Numbered from the stretch's first letter, positions 48,701-62,745 are shown. The stretch is DNA of 64,000 nucleotides from Lepidodermella squamata (GCA_047495785.1 JBLDXI010000019.1:1984001-2048000), one strand, 5' to 3'. The notes: a model not told the origin generated them from the letters alone. A program made the numbers and translations.

Positions 48701-50627
48701 TGGTGTTCTAATAATTGATCAGAAATTTCCAGAAAATTTAAGCGAATCAAATATTTAAAATTAGGTTCCGCTAGTTTTGATTCACATAACTCCATCATAA
48801 AAAAATTGATTAAATAATAACAAATCGCTGCTCTTCAATAAAATCCCGAATTGATAACTTTTTCAGGAATTTTTGTAAAATCAGAAAAATTAAGAACCTG
48901 TTTCAGTGATACTGGTAAATCTGATGCACAGAATCAGCTGTTTCACGTAATATCGCATTTTCTAAGGCTCAACCTATTATTTGCTCGACTTGTATTCGAC
49001 ATGGAAAATTCTATAGCTATTTATTCGCAATTACAGCGGAAATGATTTCCTTCAGCGGAAGCTTCAAGAGCCAAAAAATCACAATTTTCCGTTAAAAAAA
49101 ACTTCGTTTGAACAAAGAAACTTTTAATAGCCATTGATTTACCTCAATCAAACGACTCATTAATAACTCTTGGAAATAATGAGAAATATGAAAAAAAATT
49201 ACCGTAATCGCTTGAATTGGTCCCGTTTTGATCGTCGCCATTCTGATACTCCTTAGCGAGCGGTGACTTGCTAGGCGTCGTTTGTTGCTGCGGCAGTTGC
49301 TTCGATTTCGTAGTCGAGTTTGACGAGAACGAGTCGAAGCGCCGCGATGGCGAAGTCATCGTGTTGAAACGCGACGATGAGTTCGCCATGCCGCCACCGC
49401 CGCCGGAATTCGAATTCGAGGTCGAGGAGGTTGCCGACGTTGTCATGACGTTATTATAATTTCCATTAATATTGTTGTGATTACCACTACTTGTATTACT
49501 GTAGTCGGAATTCAGCCGTTCAGGGCCGCCTTCTAGCGTCGTATTTGAGCCGTCAATTTCAGGTATTGCAACATCACAAGATGGGTGGTCCAGGTTTTTG
49601 GTCGCCGTCGACGACGCGGCTGAGGTCGAACGCGCCGAGTCGTCTTCAGAACGCGGGCTGAAATCCGCACTTTGAACGCTACTCAGCAGCGTATCTATAC
49701 ATTTAGCAAGAAGAAGCATATTTAGTCAACGAAAAAATCAACGAAAAATGAAATCGAAAGGGGAGCAATAAAAGTTTTTTTAATAAAATCCACCTTAAAA
49801 ATTGTGTCACGCAATCGCGATTGTTAATTAGCGTGAGTTTGCAATAAACGCGGCCGATAAATGAGCAGCAGCAGCAGCAGTGGCCGATTCTGTGTAGTAT
49901 ATTTCATCGGACGTCCGGGTGTGATACATATATATTGCTTGTGCCCTGATGTACCACACCATCTTTTGTTGACACGGCCCGGCCGGTCGCGCGCGCGACC
50001 AAAATGATTCTAAAGCGTTTGTTTATTAAGGCGGCGCGTGAGCGGCTAATAAATTATGAATTGACGACAATCTCTCGCTTGATCACCACAATACTACTAC
50101 TGCTGCTACTAGACTAGATGTGGCCGGCCAGCAGCAGCATCATTTTCGCCTGCTAGCGTGTAAAAATTCGCAAATAGCCGAAATTTACAGCGTAAACAAT
50201 GCGTAAAAACAGGTAACTTATGTGCGGCAATTTCGCGGCCAATCAATCAAATCGCAGGGTCTCAAATTCATTACTCCCACCGCAAAATCTAGAACGCAAA
50301 TAGCTCATCAATATTGAATACATTCAAAAAGATGTGAAGTTCATAATTAATTTTCTTAGATTTATTGCCATATTTTCGCACAAATTTGACCTAGAAAATT
50401 CCTAATTCCAAATAATTAAACGTTTGCACCCGTAAAATGTGATCTAAAAAATAAAGGCTAGCAAATCTGACAGCCATAAGGTACACTATTTTAGGCTTTG
50501 CCCAATTTTTTTTCGAGGCGGAAATACACTTACCGGTACTGAAAGAAGGCTGCTTGTCGTCCGTTAAGTATCCGTTCGACCCAGGAACATGCACTTCAAG
50601 CATGTTAGAGCCGCCGTCTTGAGCCAT
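36744..50627 (-). CDS. Ensconsin/MAP7-family microtubule-associated protein
   Basis: Ten coding exons: 50627-50534, 49694-49203, 48121-47880, 47115-46815, 44191-43880, 43004-42798, 42330-42007, 41536-40904, 39197-38198 and 37164-36744, totalling 1,341 residues with all phases matching. The third and fourth exons give a long Arg/Glu-rich helix (RVEDRLNAVKAARERQEAER through KREAILRRLEERE), the MAP7 N-terminal microtubule-binding type. Exon 8 holds a second helix (EREYQRKLAEKRRQAREAA) like the C-terminal MAP7 kinesin-1-recruiting domain. The rest is Ser/Thr/Ala/Pro-rich linker. Expected role: binds microtubules and recruits kinesin-1. Introns of 0.47-2.6 kb contrast with the 50-bp introns elsewhere. 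Internal exons 2, 5, 6, 7 and 8 are multiples of three between phase 1 introns, so they could be skipped. Untranslated 5' exons may lie further upstream. Confidence 0.82.
39290..39691. mobile_element. piggyBac-type MITE
   Basis: A 402-bp element lies in a MAP7 intron. Its ends are CCCTTAGCCGCCG and the inverted copy, flanked by TTAA (39286-39289, 39692-39695). TTAA target sites with CCC ends are the piggyBac signature. Inside, GACGTGTTAAC occurs three times. No transposase frame. Confidence 0.85.
40068..40455 (+). mobile_element. SINE with tRNA-like T arm, poly(A) tail and 13-bp target duplication
   Basis: A 362-bp body (40081-40442) is bounded by the perfect direct repeat AAAATAAAGATAA at 40068-40080 and 40443-40455. 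Near its start GTTCAACGC matches a Pol III B box and sits in a five-pair T-arm stem (GTGGG/CCCGC with one wobble). It ends in an A-rich tail. These are the marks of a tRNA-derived SINE; the A box is not evident, so the head may be truncated. It lies in the same MAP7 intron as the piggyBac-type MITE. Confidence 0.8.
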
Positions 50628-53600
50628 AATTTGTAGAAGTTTTTATTCAATAATACGGTGTATATTATATATATATTGCGCTAAATTTCTCCAACAAAGA
50701 TCAGGACAGGATCGAATCAGCGCGAGACGGGGCTGGGTTGCTACTCATCGAGAATAAATTATATCGACGTAATATTCTTAAAAAAAATCTAGAAAAACAC
50801 AGGAATTTGTACAAATGTAAATACGTGAACTTTTTCAGTGTAAACGAACTGGATGGCGAGGGAAACTGGCTCAATTATAAGTAGTAAAGTAGACGCCACA
50901 ACGCAAATCAATGGCCGGATATTAATTTCGCTGTAGGGCTTTTGCTAGAGCTACCTACCTAGGTTTTAGTTATTACAATTGCGAATGAATGACGGCATGC
51001 CACTTCCGGCCGAACGCTAACAATAATACACAAAGGGATCAGGATCTGCTTTCTTCGCTATATCAAGGCTAAGGGCCATATCTCGCCAGTAAGCATGTGC
51101 GTTATTGAGGTAACGAAAAATCGGCCCGGCAATCATCGTATCGAAATAAACCTCGGCGGCACAAGTGCGGTTTGTATACAGTTATCTAAGCAAGGGGGCG
51201 TCTGGTCTAAGGTTCGCTCCAATGGTTAAATGCGCATATTATAATGCGATATATATATCGCTTGGTATAAGTATAATAAAACTGCATTAGGCGCCGCTTT
51301 TCGTCGAGAATACTCTATAGCAAATTATCAGTCAACCACTACTAGTATATTGACTGGAGATATCAATCTGAATTTAGTCCAGCGCGCACGCTCAGAAATC
51401 TCCCACACCCGCCGTTGTTGCAACAATGAGCGCATGTAAATGAATAAATATTACGACTAATATTATAGAGCAGAGTTATTATTATATCGGAACAACGCCC
51501 CGGAACAACGATGAAACAAACTTACATAGCTTTGATCATAGTAAGTGATGTTTTTCCGCGGCAACATTTCAGCAGTGGTACTACTAGGACTACGACGACT
51601 ACTACTACTACAACAGTGTATTAATAGGGCTTAGCGCTGCGATGCACTGCCGAAATTGCAAATAAATACGCATACATCACAGGGTGAAAGACGCGGCTCG
51701 GCCTGCGCGCTCGGATCCTCTTCGATTTTTAGCGACAAATACTAGTTAGCATTAGTACATTCACGACGCGCAAATTATTTCCCCGAAGGTAGTAGTAGTA
51801 GTAGGTAAATTGATAGTTTTGCCATCGTCAATTTTTCGGAGAGATAAATTTCGCTAAAATCAAAACGAACGAAAAATGTTGTTATTTACCTGTGTGTTTG
51901 CATCACGAGTGTAATTATTACCTATTCGCAGCAAACAAAATGGACGCGAACAGGAAATGCGAGATCTAACATAATGTGTGTGTGTGGAGGACGACTTAAA
52001 TCCGATATGATGAAAAACGAATGTGACAAGCGGGCGCAAAAAGACGGCGAATTTCCTGGCAAGAAAAACGTTGCTTTTAACAAAAAGCACCGAATTGTTT
52101 ACTCAAGTGCAACAAGTTTCGATCAATAAATTAATTCAAACAAAATAATATATTGTAAACCCACCAGATTGGGGAGCAAAAATTTCGGCCACGGGGACAA
52201 GAAAGAACCCAAATAGTCAAAAAGCAGTGACTAATTTTCGATTTTTAAGCCACTATACTATACAAAAAATTGAAAAATTGTGGGAAGTCGGCGAAGTAAG
52301 CATCATTATACATCATTCAAGATGGGATTGACCGTCATTGAAATTTTTTGAATTTTCATGATTTTTTTAACAAATGTAAATAATGTAATCTAAAAATCGA
52401 AATTTTCTTAGAATTAAAGAAGTAGCTCATGGTAATTTTCAATTGATTAAGGTGGATAAATATCGCTGATTTCCATTTCTTCGATATTGATAGAATCCAT
52501 TTCTTCGATTTTTTCCTAATTTTCTTGCAACTGCGATTCCATGTCAAACAAAAATAAAATTGACCCACTACAAACATTTAAAAAATAGAAAATTAGTAAT
52601 TCGATAGTGGGTCAAAAAAATCGAAATTTTCACGATCAAATAAAGAACAAATCTTGTATCTCAATTCTCTGAAATTCCAGTATGCCATCGTCATTCAAGG
52701 AAAAAACAGCATAAAAAGACCAACTGTTAATCCTAAAAATCCCAGAGGACACGAGAGGAATACTAAAACGGTTTAAGGTGGATTAAATACTTTTCTCTCA
52801 CCCGCTTTCCCATTAGCCATGTTATGCGATGCCAAGTGATGAAAAAAAGCAGCTGCCCTAGCGGCAGCAGATGTGACAAGAAGTGGCGGCGTGTTATCTT
52901 GGCGAAGAAAAGATCATCAGTTCATGTTAATAATATTAAAAACACAGATACATCTACAAAACTCGTGTGAATAGACTCTTATTAATGTAATGATGAATAA
53001 GAAACACCTCCATGTGTAGAGTAAGAAATTGACGACGAAGAAGACGACGACGATGAACCAGCAATGATGCGACACGTTTTTTCCCGTCGAGTGGTAGTAT
53101 ACATACTTGATGATGTTAAAATAATAATAATAATTTTTTGGATGGTTTGTTTGGCCACGGTGAGTGCAAATATGAAGATGGAAAAAGTGAGTATATAAAT
53201 ATACGTATTTTTAACAGCGGAAAAAACTGCCCCTATATCCAGGTATATAGTCCTATCACGCTTGAGACGTGCCATTTTCGCTAAAAAATGGTTACAGAAA
53301 CCAGCCTACCAATATTTGCCCACATTTTTACGGCGAAGAATATTACGCGAAGAAGCTGCAATAATTCGGCATGCGACACAACGACATGTTGGGATGGATG
53401 CACATTTTAATGTGCTTGTTCACACGAGAAGAATTAATACAACAATATTATTATCATAATTACTAATGATAGTGTTAAACGATGATTACGCGATAACCGA
53501 TGAGGCAAATTTAACCTAGTCACGCAAAACAGGTGAACTTTTATAACGCCGAATAATTTATAATACCTAAAAAATAATGACATTACTTGTGTCTGCGGCG

Positions 53601-56600
53601 GCGTTAATAAAAAAATTATTTCAATGAAATAAAAATAACGCTCCTTTTAAAAACAAAAACAGGCCTTTGCGAGAAAAGTACGTGAAACGAAAACAGCGAA
53701 AAATAACAACAAAAATGATACTATCGCGCGCTCAGGAGAGGGAACGGCGCAGAGCGAGCGAGAAAATGTGTTACTTTTGCGGTTGTGTTGAAAAAATAAT
53801 GCATTTTTGACGCTGTTTTATTTACGCCTATATAACCGGCTTTTACTCTCTGGCTGCTGCCTGCTGAATAATAAATGACAATATCAACATGCGTAAAAAT
53901 AGCAGTAGCCCGCGCGCGCGCAACTAGGTAGTAGTGGTAGGAAAAATGTTAATGCTGCTTTGTCCGGCGAGGTATATAGGAAGACGGCGGAAAGATGACC
54001 ACGCCTCGTGTTATTTACGCGGGTCACATGTGGCGTCTGACTGACTGACACCGCTGCTGAACGGCGCCGACACAAGTGCAGAATGTGTGAAGCTACAGAA
54101 GCCGGCTGTGTAAAACACCACAGCCAGGGTCGTTTAGATATCGTCGTCGCGAGTAAAACATCGAGACATCGAGCACTCGAATCATCATCATCGTTGCAAT
54201 GCAACTCAAGCCTGGCAATAAAACGGAGACAAAAGCCGGTGCTACACAGCTGCGACAACAATTAGCGGCGCCACAACAAATTATAGGTAGGTATAAAACC
54301 AGCCACCACCATCATTGTGTCCATCTATCGGCTCCTTGACACAGCGGTTCCGTGCCAACTGCGCTGCCCCGGAAAACAATTGGCAAATATTGTCAGAATT
54401 ATTATTGCCATTACTTAGCGCTTGTCGTTGTGGTGGTCGTATTGAAAGGCTCGCATGGACAAAGGCATGACAAAGCGCCGAAAAACCACCACCTCTAATC
54501 CGTCGCTATCGTTGCGGATAAGTAAAAATAAGGTCACTTGGCGGTGAGCGAAAACGGCACTCGAGCGCTTGTAAGCAAACACTGCTACCTCTATTCACGC
54601 TCCGTGACACGAATTGACTGCCCGCCTTTTCAGCAGCATCAATCACCATGTTTTTGTTGTGTAATAGCTAGTAAAAATTCTAGAAAACATTAAAAAACAT
54701 TGAGAGATAACGCAAATCCTCCTTAAAATAAACGTTTTATATAATATATAAAAAACCCATCATCTAAATAAGGCGCCTGGTGGCAAGAATGACCGTTGTT
54801 TCGCCATCAGTCAATTTTTCGCGTATTGTCGTTAGGTATCAAAAGCACAAATGAAGAGTAGCCGAATACAAAGAAAAAAGCATGTGTAAACACGAAATAA
54901 TGCGCATCCCCCGTGCAAGTAAACATACATCGGCATGAGTCGATGACGATGATGGTTTTCAATAAAACAAAAAAAACCACTAGCCACGCAGGTGCAAATG
55001 GGCGTTGTTTATCGAAATACAGAGTAATAAACTTGACCGCATGGCTTCTTGAGTTAAGACTAAAAGCGAAACAGAAACTGAACCTGGGAACTTGTGGTCA
55101 CTTTCAAGCCCCTTTCAAGGTATTTTGCAGAGAACGAGAAATTATTTGAGAAAAATATGAATAGAGGAGAAATTTAAAAAAGATCTACCCCACTCATGAA
55201 AATCCGCTTAGCGCCACATCGCTGCGCATCAAAAAATCCCATAGTGAACTTTAAAGCTGCAAAAAACCCAGAATTATATTTTAATGGCTCATACTATTAC
55301 ATGTAAAACTTTCAATACGTACGAATTCATCGCTCAATTTAGAGAAATGTAATATTTTCAACAAAATTTTCAAAAATTACCAGCAATTTTAACGAGAACT
55401 TTCTTGATAGCATTGACTAGCAAAAATTCTAGTAAAATTATATACATCAATCCATATATTGATAAAAAAAATGGCAAAATTTTGTGAATAGAAAAAATCG
55501 AGAACTAGTATAGCAAAAATGAGCGAAAGTTAAGGCAAAACGCTATGTCAACTGTGGATGCAACTAAAAATGAGAAAATACCATGACAAAACCAAGTGCG
55601 ATGAATTGCCTAGGCACGACAACAAAAACGCCGAGGGTTGGAAGGGCCGGCAATAGCCGGAGAGTTCATTAACATAAAAATGGGCGTTTTCACTCGCTCG
55701 CTTGTGTTCAATTCCCACCTAGCAACAACCTCGGGAGAGAGAGAGAGGGTAGGTACATGTAGTGGAGAGGCGCGATGTGACTGCTGAGCTAATTAGTCGC
55801 AGCTGGATGATGACCGCGAAACGAATGAAACACAACATACATACTAGAGCTAGAGCGCGCGGCGGGTTGTAATTGCAAATCACGAATAGAGCGCGAGAGG
55901 TGAGGAGAAAATAATATATTATATAGTAACTACTGGAACTAGAAAACAGCCGCCGAGCTGCTGTCGGACGAAGAAGAACACGCCGCTCTATCGAACTCTC
56001 GTTACAACGGCAATCTGCTGAAATGGGGCAATAAATAATGCTATTCGGTTGTCTGGGGGCGAAAATAATAAAAAATACCAATACAAATCACGGCCCCTGA
56101 TGTCTGCCTGCCAGCAGCTAGGCGCGGCATAAAACTCTGCTGCTGCGGCTAAGTAGATCATCGTTACACGCGTGAAGAACATGAACGAGCTTACGGGTAT
56201 AGCGCGTGCATAAAAACAGCGCACCGAATAATGGTATATATAGAGGCCGCAGACTGGGCGGGGGAAGGGTTAGCTCCACTACTACTACACACAATGGCAC
56301 TAAGCACACACGTGTTTATAAAGACTCGAGATCCGTCATTTTTTCGTAGTATATTGAACAATAAAGCTCGAGGCGCCGTTTATTGCGATGATGATGCTGC
56401 TGATGATAATGCGTGATGGATACTGCTAGTTGTAAAAACGCCGCCGCCGCGGTCAGCGAGGAAATCTAGCGATCTGAACCCCAGCTTCCGCGCCACCGGT
56501 TCGAGATAAAAGCGCACGCACCGCGGGCAAAACAGGTTTTATCTTGACGGTGATTTCACCATCCACCTCTATCGCATGAAAAATAAATCAATCAGAATGT

Positions 56601-58780
56601 AAGAAGAGCAACCGAGGCGTCGTCATCACCATCATCAAATTCCAATATGTATGAGGCCATTTCGCACCCATCAACGCAAACAATGGGGATAACAAAAACA
56701 AATAGTAATAATCATCGGCGCAGAAGATTTTGCCGAACGAACGAATGAACAAGGTTGTGAATAAATAATAACAATAATTACCGTGCTATAAACGCGTGTT
56801 CATTGCATATATCAACAAGCAGTGAAACACAATAAAGATACATCGTTTCTGTTGCTGCTGCTGCGCCACACAACAACAAACATACCGCGTTGAACCGTGC
56901 CGCCTGCATGCGAGGTGGCGTCTGTTTATACGCAGTCTGATGATAAATACCCCTTGTGTGCACCTCACGCGCTATAAATAGTGCACGATAAAGAAGGCGG
57001 CGGCGAGTTACTTACCTATCAAGCGAAGGTATGGCCATTTTTACAACCACTCCACTTACAAGGAACGCGATGGCTACACCGCACGAGAAAGTGGTTACCA
57101 CTCGACGATATCTACCGTAGTAAACTAAGTACCGTTAACAGTCAAATAATTTACTGTTGAAAGAGTTTGTAACACAGAATTATTGCCGTTCGACGAGTAA
57201 GAAAGCTCTCCATAGATAAAAGGTGCTGGGAACTAGAGCAAGTTAGTTAATGGTCATTCAAACAAGTTGACGCCGAGCGTGCGGTATAAAAAGATAAGAT
57301 AACGCTACTCATTATGAGAAGTATTAAAAGAATAATATCAAAATAAAACATTCATACTCAACGGCTCTAAATGCAATATTTACAGTTAAAACATGTCTTA
57401 AATAAACAAGCTGGAGAAAATCATCTTAGTTACCAACTTGGAATTTCAGTCAAATGGCACGTATGACGCGGGATTTTGCTGACCGAGACTAGGCCCAGAG
57501 TTACAATTCAGAAAAAATAGTAAAAAGCTGTACTAAATTGCGTAGCAAACTGCTCATCCACTTGAAGCAAGAGGGAGGACATAGAAATACTTAATAAGAT
57601 GTTGTGCGGTATTGCGTTGAGTTATTAATTGAGGTAAATGGTAAATCAAAACTACGTACATAAGTTCAAGTATTTACACATCAATACATATTACATATTG
57701 CTATAAAAGGCTCCACGAGCTACCAATTGAGAAAAAGAATCCGCTAATCTACTCGAGACAGTATACAGTGGGCCCTTGTCAGATAATTGTCCTAAAATAC
57801 TAAATGCCAAGATCAACTTGTTGATTGTAGCAAGAACACTGTTGGATGGTCACGCCTAGCTCCGAAACAAATTATCGATAGCTACAAATATAGACACACG
57901 TTAGCCTCCCACTTTCAATATTTCTGCTTGAATGCATTGATTGAAATGATTGAATTGAACGACAGATATCAAAAATAATGCCAACAATGGCATTCTACAA
58001 AATAATGAAACGCACAGCCAGTTACATCTATTCATCAACTAGCCGCACTAATCCCAAAGCATTGCTGATTCTAACAATTGCTAATTGCTAATATAAGCAG
58101 ATCTACTCTGAGAGGCATTCGTCATCGACTTCTACCAATTAAGAAAATGAACCAAACTTTCTTTACATAACAGAATGAGATGATGAAGTTGAAGTAGCCA
58201 ACGAATGGCTGATTGTTGACCAAAAGAAACAAGATCCATTCAGAATGCACTCTTAAGAGATGTAAAGCCATAAAAAATAGGTGAATCTCATCATCGGGCA
58301 GCGGCCGGCTGTGAAACGACTTGAACTTCCCCTTTATCTTGTATCTTGCTATTCGCCTTGCTCAGGAGACAATGAAAAACACAAGGTGCGAAATGCGAAA
58401 TAAAGGCACTCAACCCTGTGATTCTGCGCGATTCACCAGTACTATCGGCCAACTGTACCAACCTGGACACCCAAGGAGGGACCAGCAAAACAGGACCAAG
58501 CGGAAGGCGAAGGACACCCAAAAGCTAACTCTAGGAGGGTGCCAAAAAGCAAAAAGCTCAAAGGAAAGACTGCGCGGGCTTTTTATGATTCAGAAAATTT
58601 TGAGACTAATTCAAATCATATAAATTTGTTTTAAGCTAATTTATTAGCATTTTCATTATTTTCTGTGAAAGCTAGAATGATACCACGTGGTATGTTTCTC
58701 CGGTTTTTTGGCCCCGGACTTCGCCCAGTTTCGGAGAAAACCACGGATTCACGGAAAAGGTGTAACTTGTGAATGTGAAC
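50628..58780. other. 8.1-kb gene-poor interval between MAP7 and MECR
   Basis: No exon with a recognisable protein was found on either strand. It holds short simple repeats such as ACT/AGT triplets (about 51598 and 51788), a GACGAC/GAAGAAG stretch near 53030, an AG run near 55736, and two TTAAGGTGG copies (52447, 52773). Long regulatory DNA or untranslated first exons of MAP7 are plausible given the gene's long introns, but that is inference. Confidence 0.4.
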
Positions 58781-60089
58781 ATGAGCTTAAGAAGCCTCCA
58801 ACAATGGAGAACGCTCTCTGTGATTACACAGCGGCGCTCCCTGAAGCAACTTACTTATGCTGCCTACGGCAATCCTGTCGATGTTTTGAAATTGGAGGAT
58901 GTGCCTCTGGGTAGCTCGTCAAAAAACAGCTCTCAGGTCAAGGTATTAATGGCACCCATAAATCCAGCCGATATAAATACGATTCAAGGTAACGCCTGGA
59001 TTTTGTTCACTCATTGCTCTAATTTGGATCATGGCATAAGGTGTCTATCCAATTAAACCACCCCTACCAGCCGTGCCCGGAGGCGAATGTGTTGCCGAGG
59101 TTATTTCCTCGGATAAGTTCCGCCAAGGTGACAAAGTTATTGTCTTGAAACTTGGCTGGGGTTAGTCTCGATTTTTGCATGTTGTGGCCCTTGAATTATG
59201 AATATTCGCGTAGGTTCTTGGAAAGAAGGCGGATTGATTGAAGATAAGCATCTTTATCCCATTTCAAAAAATCTACCTGTGGAAGCCGCCGCTACTTTGA
59301 GCGTTAACCCGTGCACTGCTTACCGGTTTGAAGAATAATTTTCTTCACTCTTCTTTATTGATTAACTGGACCTCTGAAATCAGAATGCTGAAAGATTTCG
59401 TTGCATTGAAGCCAGGCGATGTTGTAATTCAAAATGGTTCGAACAGCGGAGTAGGCCAGTTTGTTATACAGCTCTGCAAGGCTTGGGGTTTCAAAAGTGT
59501 TAATATTGTTCGCAACCGACCGGACATTGCCGATCTCAAGAAATACCTTGTTAATCTCGGGGCGGACATTGTTCTCACGGAAGAGGAGCTGTCCAAAGGT
59601 TAGATAGTACTTATGACTTATATCGAATATTTGAAAATTGCGATGTAGGATTTTCTAAGCTCGGGTTATCGCTGCCCAAACCTAGACTTGCTCTAAATTG
59701 TGTTGGTGGCCGCAGTGCAACTGAATTAATTCGAAGCTTGGCTCATGGCGGATGCGTGGTTACCTATGGTGGCATGAGCAAGCAACCGATCATAATTCCT
59801 ACTGCCCCGTTCATATTCACTGACATCAAAGCCTATGGGTTTTGGATGTCAAGGTTCGAACCGCATTAGCGTTGAGAAATTGCTTAATGTTTTCTCTCGC
59901 AGGTTCAAGGAAGAGAACGAAGGGAAACCCTGCATGGGTCAAATGTTCGATGAATTGAGCGATATGATGATATCGGGAAAGATTGTCCAACCCAAGTTCA
60001 AGCTATACCGTCTAGAACAATGGCGCGAAGCTATTGAGCAAACATTGAAGGGCTTTTCCAACGAAAAACACATGTTTTCAATGCAATGA
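58781..60089 (+). CDS. MECR: Mitochondrial trans-2-enoyl-CoA reductase
   Basis: Exons 58781-58988, 59041-59160, 59214-59325, 59384-59598, 59649-59853 and 59903-60089 encode 348 residues, close to the 373 of human MECR. The N terminus is basic and hydroxylated without acids (SLRSLQQWRTLSVITQRRSL), a mitochondrial presequence. The MDR-fold core has INPADINTIQ followed across the intron by GVYP, which keeps the family's catalytic Tyr, and NGSNSGVGQFVIQLCKAWG, the NADPH-binding loop. The enzyme carries out the last step of mitochondrial fatty acid synthesis, feeding lipoate production. The stop lies 53 bp before the mtIF2 ATG on the same strand, which suggests cotranscription. Confidence 0.92.
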
Positions 60090-60142
60090 TATATCTATTA
60101 TTCATCTCCTTTAAATCGAATGTTGACCTTGTGATAGATTTT

Positions 60143-62745
60143 ATGTTGAAACTATCATCAGAGCTGTGGCGATGGTCGCTTCAAGCCAATACTTTGTTGA
60201 TAAGATCATCGTCAACCGCTATCAAAAAGCGCCAGCCTATCAATCGACTTTTAAACAAAAGGAAGGACCAGTATAAGCAAGTTACGATTCACGCTGGAAT
60301 GACTCTCCAACAATTAGCCGATTCAATGGAAAGATCAAGAGAACACGTTATTGAATGCTTATCTACAATCGGAAATCACGGCTTTTCTCGCAATAGACCA
60401 AATCAAGGTAATAATCTTTTTAATTGAGGACAATTTATATATTGTTGTTGAATGTTTGTTCCAGAAATTAACGATATAATGGTGATCCAAGAAGTCGTGA
60501 AAAGGTCTGGAATGAAACCTCTCCACGTCTCAAAACCGAAGGATGAAGTTGAGGAAATAGAAGAGATTGTCGATTTATATCCGCGACCTCAACCTGACCC
60601 GTTGATATTGCAGAAACGCCCGCCTGTTTTAGCGATTCTTGGCCATGTAGATCATGGGAAAACAACTTTATTAGACGCTCTTCGCAAGAGTTCTATAGCT
60701 CAAAACGAACCCGGAGGAATAACACAACATATCGGAGCTTTCCGAGTAGCGCTGCCTAACAATGAATCAATCACTGTTTTAGACACTCCGGGCCATGCTG
60801 CATTCAAATCGTTGAGGGCAAGAGGAGCTAATGCGACTGATGTTGCGGTACTAGTCGTAGCTGGAGATGACGGTGTTATGCTTCAAACGAAAGAATCGTT
60901 AGAGTTATTACGAGAGGCTGAGTGCCCGATAGTTGTTGCGATTACTATGACAGATCGGCCTAATTATGATTTGACGAGAACGAAAAGGCAACTACTTGAG
61001 GTCGGTCTGATTCCTGAAGACATGGGTGGCGAAACTCAGGTAATCTTGAACACTCCACATTTTATAACAAAATAATTCATTTTTTTCAATAGGTCATTCC
61101 GATTTGTGCACCGAAAGGTCAAGGCCTGAAAGAATTGGTCGAAGCGATAATCGCCGAGGCTGAACTGATCGGGACTAAAGGTGACCCGACCGGGCCAGTG
61201 GAAGGTTTTATCCTCGAGTCAACAGTCGCTGTTAATCGCGGCTCAATGAAAGCTGCTACCCTTCTAGTCCAACGTGGAACGTTGAAAAAAGGCGACGTTG
61301 TAGTCGCTGGAACTGCGTTATGCCGCGTCAAGTTAATTCTTGACGATAAAGAGCGGCAGGTGGATAAATTAGGCCCAGGCGAGGCTGGCGTGGTCTTTGG
61401 GTGGAAAGATATGCCCCCCGCCGCTGAACAGGTCCTCCAGGCCGAAAACGAACCTCATGCTGGTCGGGTAATAGCCTTCAGACGAAAACAAAAAATTGAG
61501 GAAAAAGCGTTGTCAGACTCAGTTTTCGGCCGAAGAAAAGCTGCGGCTGCATCAAGAACAGTACCGGAAAGAGCGAAAAGAACGGCTGGAGATGGGTTAT
61601 TTCCGTAAAAAGCCGAGTCTTGTTCAACGGCAGCCCGAGGAACGGATGGACTCGACGACTGGCGGCAGGCCAAAGTTGAATTTAGTCATTAAGGCGGATA
61701 CGGACGGGTCCATCGAGGCGTTACTTGGCGTGTTAGCGACTTATCGGTCTCAGAAATGTGATTTGTCGATAGTCCACTATGGAACTTGGCCCGATTTCGC
61801 CTTCAGATATCGAATTGGCGACTCCATTCAATGGTAAATTCAGATTTATGAGTTGAAAGTGAACAAGCGAAAATCGGGAAATATGCATATGTTCCACCGC
61901 TTTTAAGAAGAGAGACAACAATTGATTCACAGAGTTGGCTGGCTGTGAGACATTTGCAGCCAGCTTCACTCTTAAAAACATGAAAAAAACTCCTCTACTG
62001 TAAAATTTATGGGTCTTCCTTTGGAAAAAATGAAATTCAATTTGACAGAAATTTTAAAATTTTCGGGAAATTGACTAGAGCCTTGCAATTTGGTTACGCA
62101 ATAAATATTCTGATTTTTCCATTTTATTCATGTAAATCCCATTTCATTTATTCATTTTCTCAAATACTGATCTATCGTATTAAATTTTTATTGAGCTGAA
62201 ATTAAATCCTATTTCCATTAATTTCGATTAATAATTGATTTATTTAAATGTGAACAAAATGTATATTTTCAGCCATGATTGTGTCTTTCAATGCTGCGAT
62301 TTCGCCTCAAATGAAGGAGCAAATCGAAAGCAGAAGCCTGAAACTGCTCCACCATAATATAATCTACCGACTCATCGACGGGATTCGGGACGAACTAACA
62401 TCTCGCCTGCCGATGAAAGTTGTCGAAGAAAAACTGGGCGAGGCCACTGTGAAGCAGGTCTTCAAACACATCTCTCGTGAGAGTGAAGAAGGACAAATGT
62501 GGCCGGGTCACATGTCGACAACGGCCAATTGACCCGAAATGATTTGTATCGAATAACCCGCGCGGCGAGGTGGTTTTCGAGGGCCAACTTGTTTCACTGC
62601 GGCATTTCAAGCAAGACGTGCCGAGTATTTCTTCGGGGCAGGAGTGCGGCCTGCGATTCGGCGATGCTGTGATACCGGAACTGGCGATACTGTGCTTTGC
62701 TATCGAAAATCGTCGGTGCCAGATAAAATCGACTGGGAACCTTAG
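60143..62745 (+). CDS. MTIF2: Mitochondrial translation initiation factor IF2, 3' half frameshifted
   Basis: Exons 60143-60407, 60465-61039, 61093-61833 (containing frame changes) and 62273-62745 (frame changes). The start [23 protein letters not shown] looks like a mitochondrial presequence. The GTPase domain keeps G1 GHVDHGKTT and G3 DTPGHAAF, but G4 NKxD reads TMTD and G5 reads CAP instead of SA(K/L). Domain II follows ([14 protein letters not shown]...). From about 61,480 the conserved blocks continue in other frames: [55 protein letters not shown] and [16 protein letters not shown] 55-bp GT-AG intron at 61469-61523 could explain the first change but would delete a conserved stretch. As given, one continuous protein cannot be read. 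Role: GTP-dependent delivery of initiator tRNA to mitoribosomes. Confidence 0.8.

Noticed and set aside
58291-58623. Overlapping short open frames on both strands upstream of MECR
   Set aside because: No domain, no splice support and low-complexity composition.
61480-61530. Programmed ribosomal frameshift in mtIF2
   Set aside because: No slippery heptamer with a clear structure, and several further frame changes follow, including in the next gene.
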